The position numbers and the translations under genes are program-made. From assembly GCA_900767025.1 (NCBI GenBank), contig CAAFXS010000078.1, positions 1 to 26,166 of the forward strand: DNA of 26,166 bases, written 5' to 3'. Below are positions 24,638 to 26,166 of the stretch, one piece after another. The notes below the pieces were generated by a model that saw only the letters and a list, made by a program, of their open reading frames with translations, had not been told where the DNA came from and did not search any database. The stretch is from Clostridia bacterium (GTDB lineage Bacteria > Bacillota > Clostridia > Oscillospirales > Acutalibacteraceae). Positions within the stretch are counted from its first letter, which is position 1. Each line of letters opens with the position of its first letter.

Positions 24638-24815
24638 GTATTTTATAAATAAAAACCTCCATTTTAAGCCAAATTTCAGCAAAAGTGTTATATCTGTGTG
24701 ATATCACTGTCCAAAATATTGTGGTTTTTCGGTGTGAAACAGGTCCAAATCGGCGTAGTCAGTAAGCCGTGGATTTGCGAAGCATTTGGCAACCCGAAAT
24801 TTAGGAGGTATTTTT

Positions 24816-26166
24816 ATGAAAACAAAGTTTTCCAAGCGAATTCTCTCACTTTTTCTTGCAGTGATGATGGTCGTAACATCTATCCCGATGTTTGCCCTCA
24901 CCGCATCTGCTGCAGATGTATCTGCTCTTCAAACTGCAATCAGAAGTTATGAAAGCAAGATGAACGGTACAATTTATCTCAATATGAAAGATGCCTATGA
25001 TAAGTATATCAAAGCATGCGAAGCTTATGATGCTATTGTTTACGGAGAAGATACAACGATAGACGCTGCTCAAGTAGCTTCAAATCTTTCAAATGCAACA
25101 GATGCAATGACAACCTTTACTGCACCGTCATTTAATGCAAAAGCTTATCATACAGCGGCTGAAGCAACTGGTGCATATAAAAATGTTGTTTATCAAAAGT
25201 CTGATAATACTTGGTGGACCGATCAATATAAATTTGATGACCCATTTGGGATTGTGCTTGCTGAACCGGGTGAAATTGTAGTTGCCTATGACGGTACTGA
25301 TACCTATGTTCCAACTATTGCACAAATTAAGGTATATTATAAATTAAATGTTAAGCAACGAAAAATTTACTATATTTCTCTAAATACAAGTAGTGTTGAT
25401 GATGTTTCATTTTCTTTAAATCAAGATTGGACTTTTAAACAATGTGCTTATAACACATGGCCTGATTATTCATCAGATACAGTTTCGATTAGCCGTTCAA
25501 GTAGCAATACTACACTTTCTGATGTGAATATGGGTATGCCTACAACAGCGTATGCATGGAATGATACATCTGATAGAGATGGTTTAGCCTATAATAGACT
25601 CTATATAACATCCAGCAATACAGACACCTGCTACAATATTATTGACGGTAAAGATATTATTTTTTCTTCTAAGGGCTATCTTCAATGGGGTATAAGTAGC
25701 AATTCAAGTCCTGTTATTAGTTCAATTGCAAAAGAAGGCACTAAGACCTATGTTATAAACTACAAGCCAATTAAGGAAAGATTAACAACATTAGGTGGAT
25801 ATATTAGTGGCATTTCAGTTTCCAACTATAAAGAGGGCGGATTAAGCTCAGTGCTGGAAGTGCTTGACAAATGTACTGCTGATAATGTTAATCCCATGGT
25901 GTATATTTATGACGGCGATGTTGCGAATAAAGTTGCAGAATGCGGCGGTAAAATAGCAGCTGTAGCAGCAACGGCAATACCCGGAGCACCGACCGCCGAT
26001 GCTAATCAAGACGGATATAACAGTCTTCGAACGGCTCTTACAAACAAAGTAACATCCTTTGAAAATTATACATTAGACTCAAAAAATCAGTATGAAAATA
26101 TTCTGAATGCAGCTAAAGCAATTATGAGGGATGTATACATTAATGGCTACACTGCCGATAACAGCA
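24816..26166 (+). CDS. Large secreted surface protein, 5' part
   Basis: ATG 24816 has AGGAGG at 24803-24808. The frame stays open to the window end (450 codons). Residues 1-32 are a clear signal peptide (KRILSLFLAVMMVVTSIPMF, cleavage after TASA). A helical FIVAR-like segment follows (LQTAIRSYESKMNG, MKDAYDKYIKACEAYDAIVYG), then a beta-rich domain of about 200 residues with many Ser, Thr, Tyr and Asn, and another helical FIVAR-like stretch at the end (VTSFENYTLDSKNQYENIL). The last 119 bases equal the first 119, and the frame joins without a gap to the part ending at 1948, giving 1059 residues. No catalytic motif or surface anchor was recognised. Binding to host or fibre polymers is conceivable but not shown. 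If the window is bounded by two paralogues instead of a circle, this is a separate truncated gene. Confidence 0.88.
   Translation, partial: MKTKFSKRILSLFLAVMMVVTSIPMFALTASAADVSALQTAIRSYESKMNGTIYLNMKDAYDKYIKACEAYDAIVYGEDTTIDAAQVASNLSNATDAMTTFTAPSFNAKAYHTAAEATGAYKNVVYQKSDNTWWTDQYKFDDPFGIVLAEPGEIVVAYDGTDTYVPTIAQIKVYYKLNVKQRKIYYISLNTSSVDDVSFSLNQDWTFKQCAYNTWPDYSSDTVSISRSSSNTTLSDVNMGMPTTAYAWNDTSDRDGLAYNRLYITSSNTDTCYNIIDGKDIIFSSKGYLQWGISSNSSPVISSIAKEGTKTYVINYKPIKERLTTLGGYISGISVSNYKEGGLSSVLEVLDKCTADNVNPMVYIYDGDVANKVAECGGKIAAVAATAIPGAPTADANQDGYNSLRTALTNKVTSFENYTLDSKNQYENILNAAKAIMRDVYINGYTADNS
26048..26166. repeat. Terminal direct repeat, right copy
   Basis: Exact copy of 1-119, in the same reading frame of the surface-protein coding sequence. 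Subtracting it leaves a unit of 26,047 bp if the ends are joined. Confidence 0.97.

Larger units (their letters stand above)
24427..24815 (+). other. 389-nt non-coding region before the large surface gene
   Basis: No convincing gene. It holds an inverted repeat TTGCAATAA/TTATTGCAA (24449-24457 and 24480-24488), a stem CGGTGG/CCACCG (24538-24543 and 24569-24574), a strong terminator at 24589-24615, and a palindrome GTGATATCAC (24698-24707). A hairpin around 24752-24780 pairs CAAATC with GATTTG. AGGAGG lies at 24803-24808. I could not match it to a known riboswitch class. The terminator ends transcripts from the decayed gene, so the promoter of the surface gene should lie after 24615. Confidence 0.6.

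Noticed and set aside
24458..24652. Open frame of 64 codons in the leader of the large surface gene
   Set aside because: It spans a strong intrinsic terminator and inverted repeats, has no ribosome site and an unlikely composition.
1..26166. Circular plasmid or phage genome suggested by the identical ends
   Set aside because: No replication initiator, partition, mobilisation, integrase or capsid gene. The content is chromosomal housekeeping, so an assembly repeat or tandem duplication is more likely.
1..26166. CRISPR arrays, tRNA and rRNA genes
   Set aside because: No regularly spaced repeats, no tRNA cloverleaf sequence and no rRNA segments were recognised on either strand.

Overview
The window is an AT-rich stretch of a Gram-positive Clostridia chromosome, most like the gut Oscillospiraceae/Ruminococcaceae. 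The signs are AGGAGG-type ribosome sites, a primary sigma factor of SigA type beside dnaG and a dgt homologue, a DUF896 (YnzC) protein, a BspA-like leucine-rich-repeat protein with half a dockerin, and secreted FIVAR-like surface proteins. Gene content is mostly housekeeping, so this is not a typical plasmid or phage.

Layout. (1) 1-2117: the 3' part of a large secreted surface protein, then a 39-residue peptide gene and a bidirectional terminator. (2) 2126-4879, minus strand: a VanZ-like membrane protein and an uncharacterised nucleotidyltransferase, then a nitroreductase. Between the last two lies an orphan plus-strand intrinsic terminator that closes a foldable RNA candidate. (3) 5003-9520, plus: tex, a YgjP-type zinc metallopeptidase and a DUF4838 glycoside-hydrolase-like protein. 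A minus-strand metallophosphoesterase overlaps the last tail to tail. (4) 10436-19768, plus: dgt-like HD hydrolase, a 282-bp inverted-repeat element, then a closely packed run: dnaG, rpoD, DUF896, DUF2156, GNAT, DJ-1/PfpI, 5-formyl-THF cyclo-ligase, mltG and a U32/TrhP protein. (5) 19808-22291: a class B penicillin-binding protein whose ribosome site lies inside a terminator-like hairpin, then a WYL regulator with its own promoter. (6) 22305-26166: a surface-protein island with a BspA-like/half-dockerin protein, a decayed GH43-like surface protein gene, a 389-nt non-coding leader, and the 5' part of a large secreted protein.

The last 119 bases are identical to the first 119, and the open frame starting at 24816 runs in frame across that join to the stop at 1948. 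If joined it encodes one 1059-residue protein. Either the contig closed on itself (a 26,047-bp circle) or, more likely given the housekeeping genes, the window is bounded by two paralogous surface genes that share this stretch.

The best candidates for something undescribed are the 282-bp element between dgt and dnaG (perfect 26-bp terminal inverted repeats and heavy internal pairing), the RNA candidate at about 4200-4359, the 39-residue peptide coupled to the surface protein, and the recombining surface-protein island.
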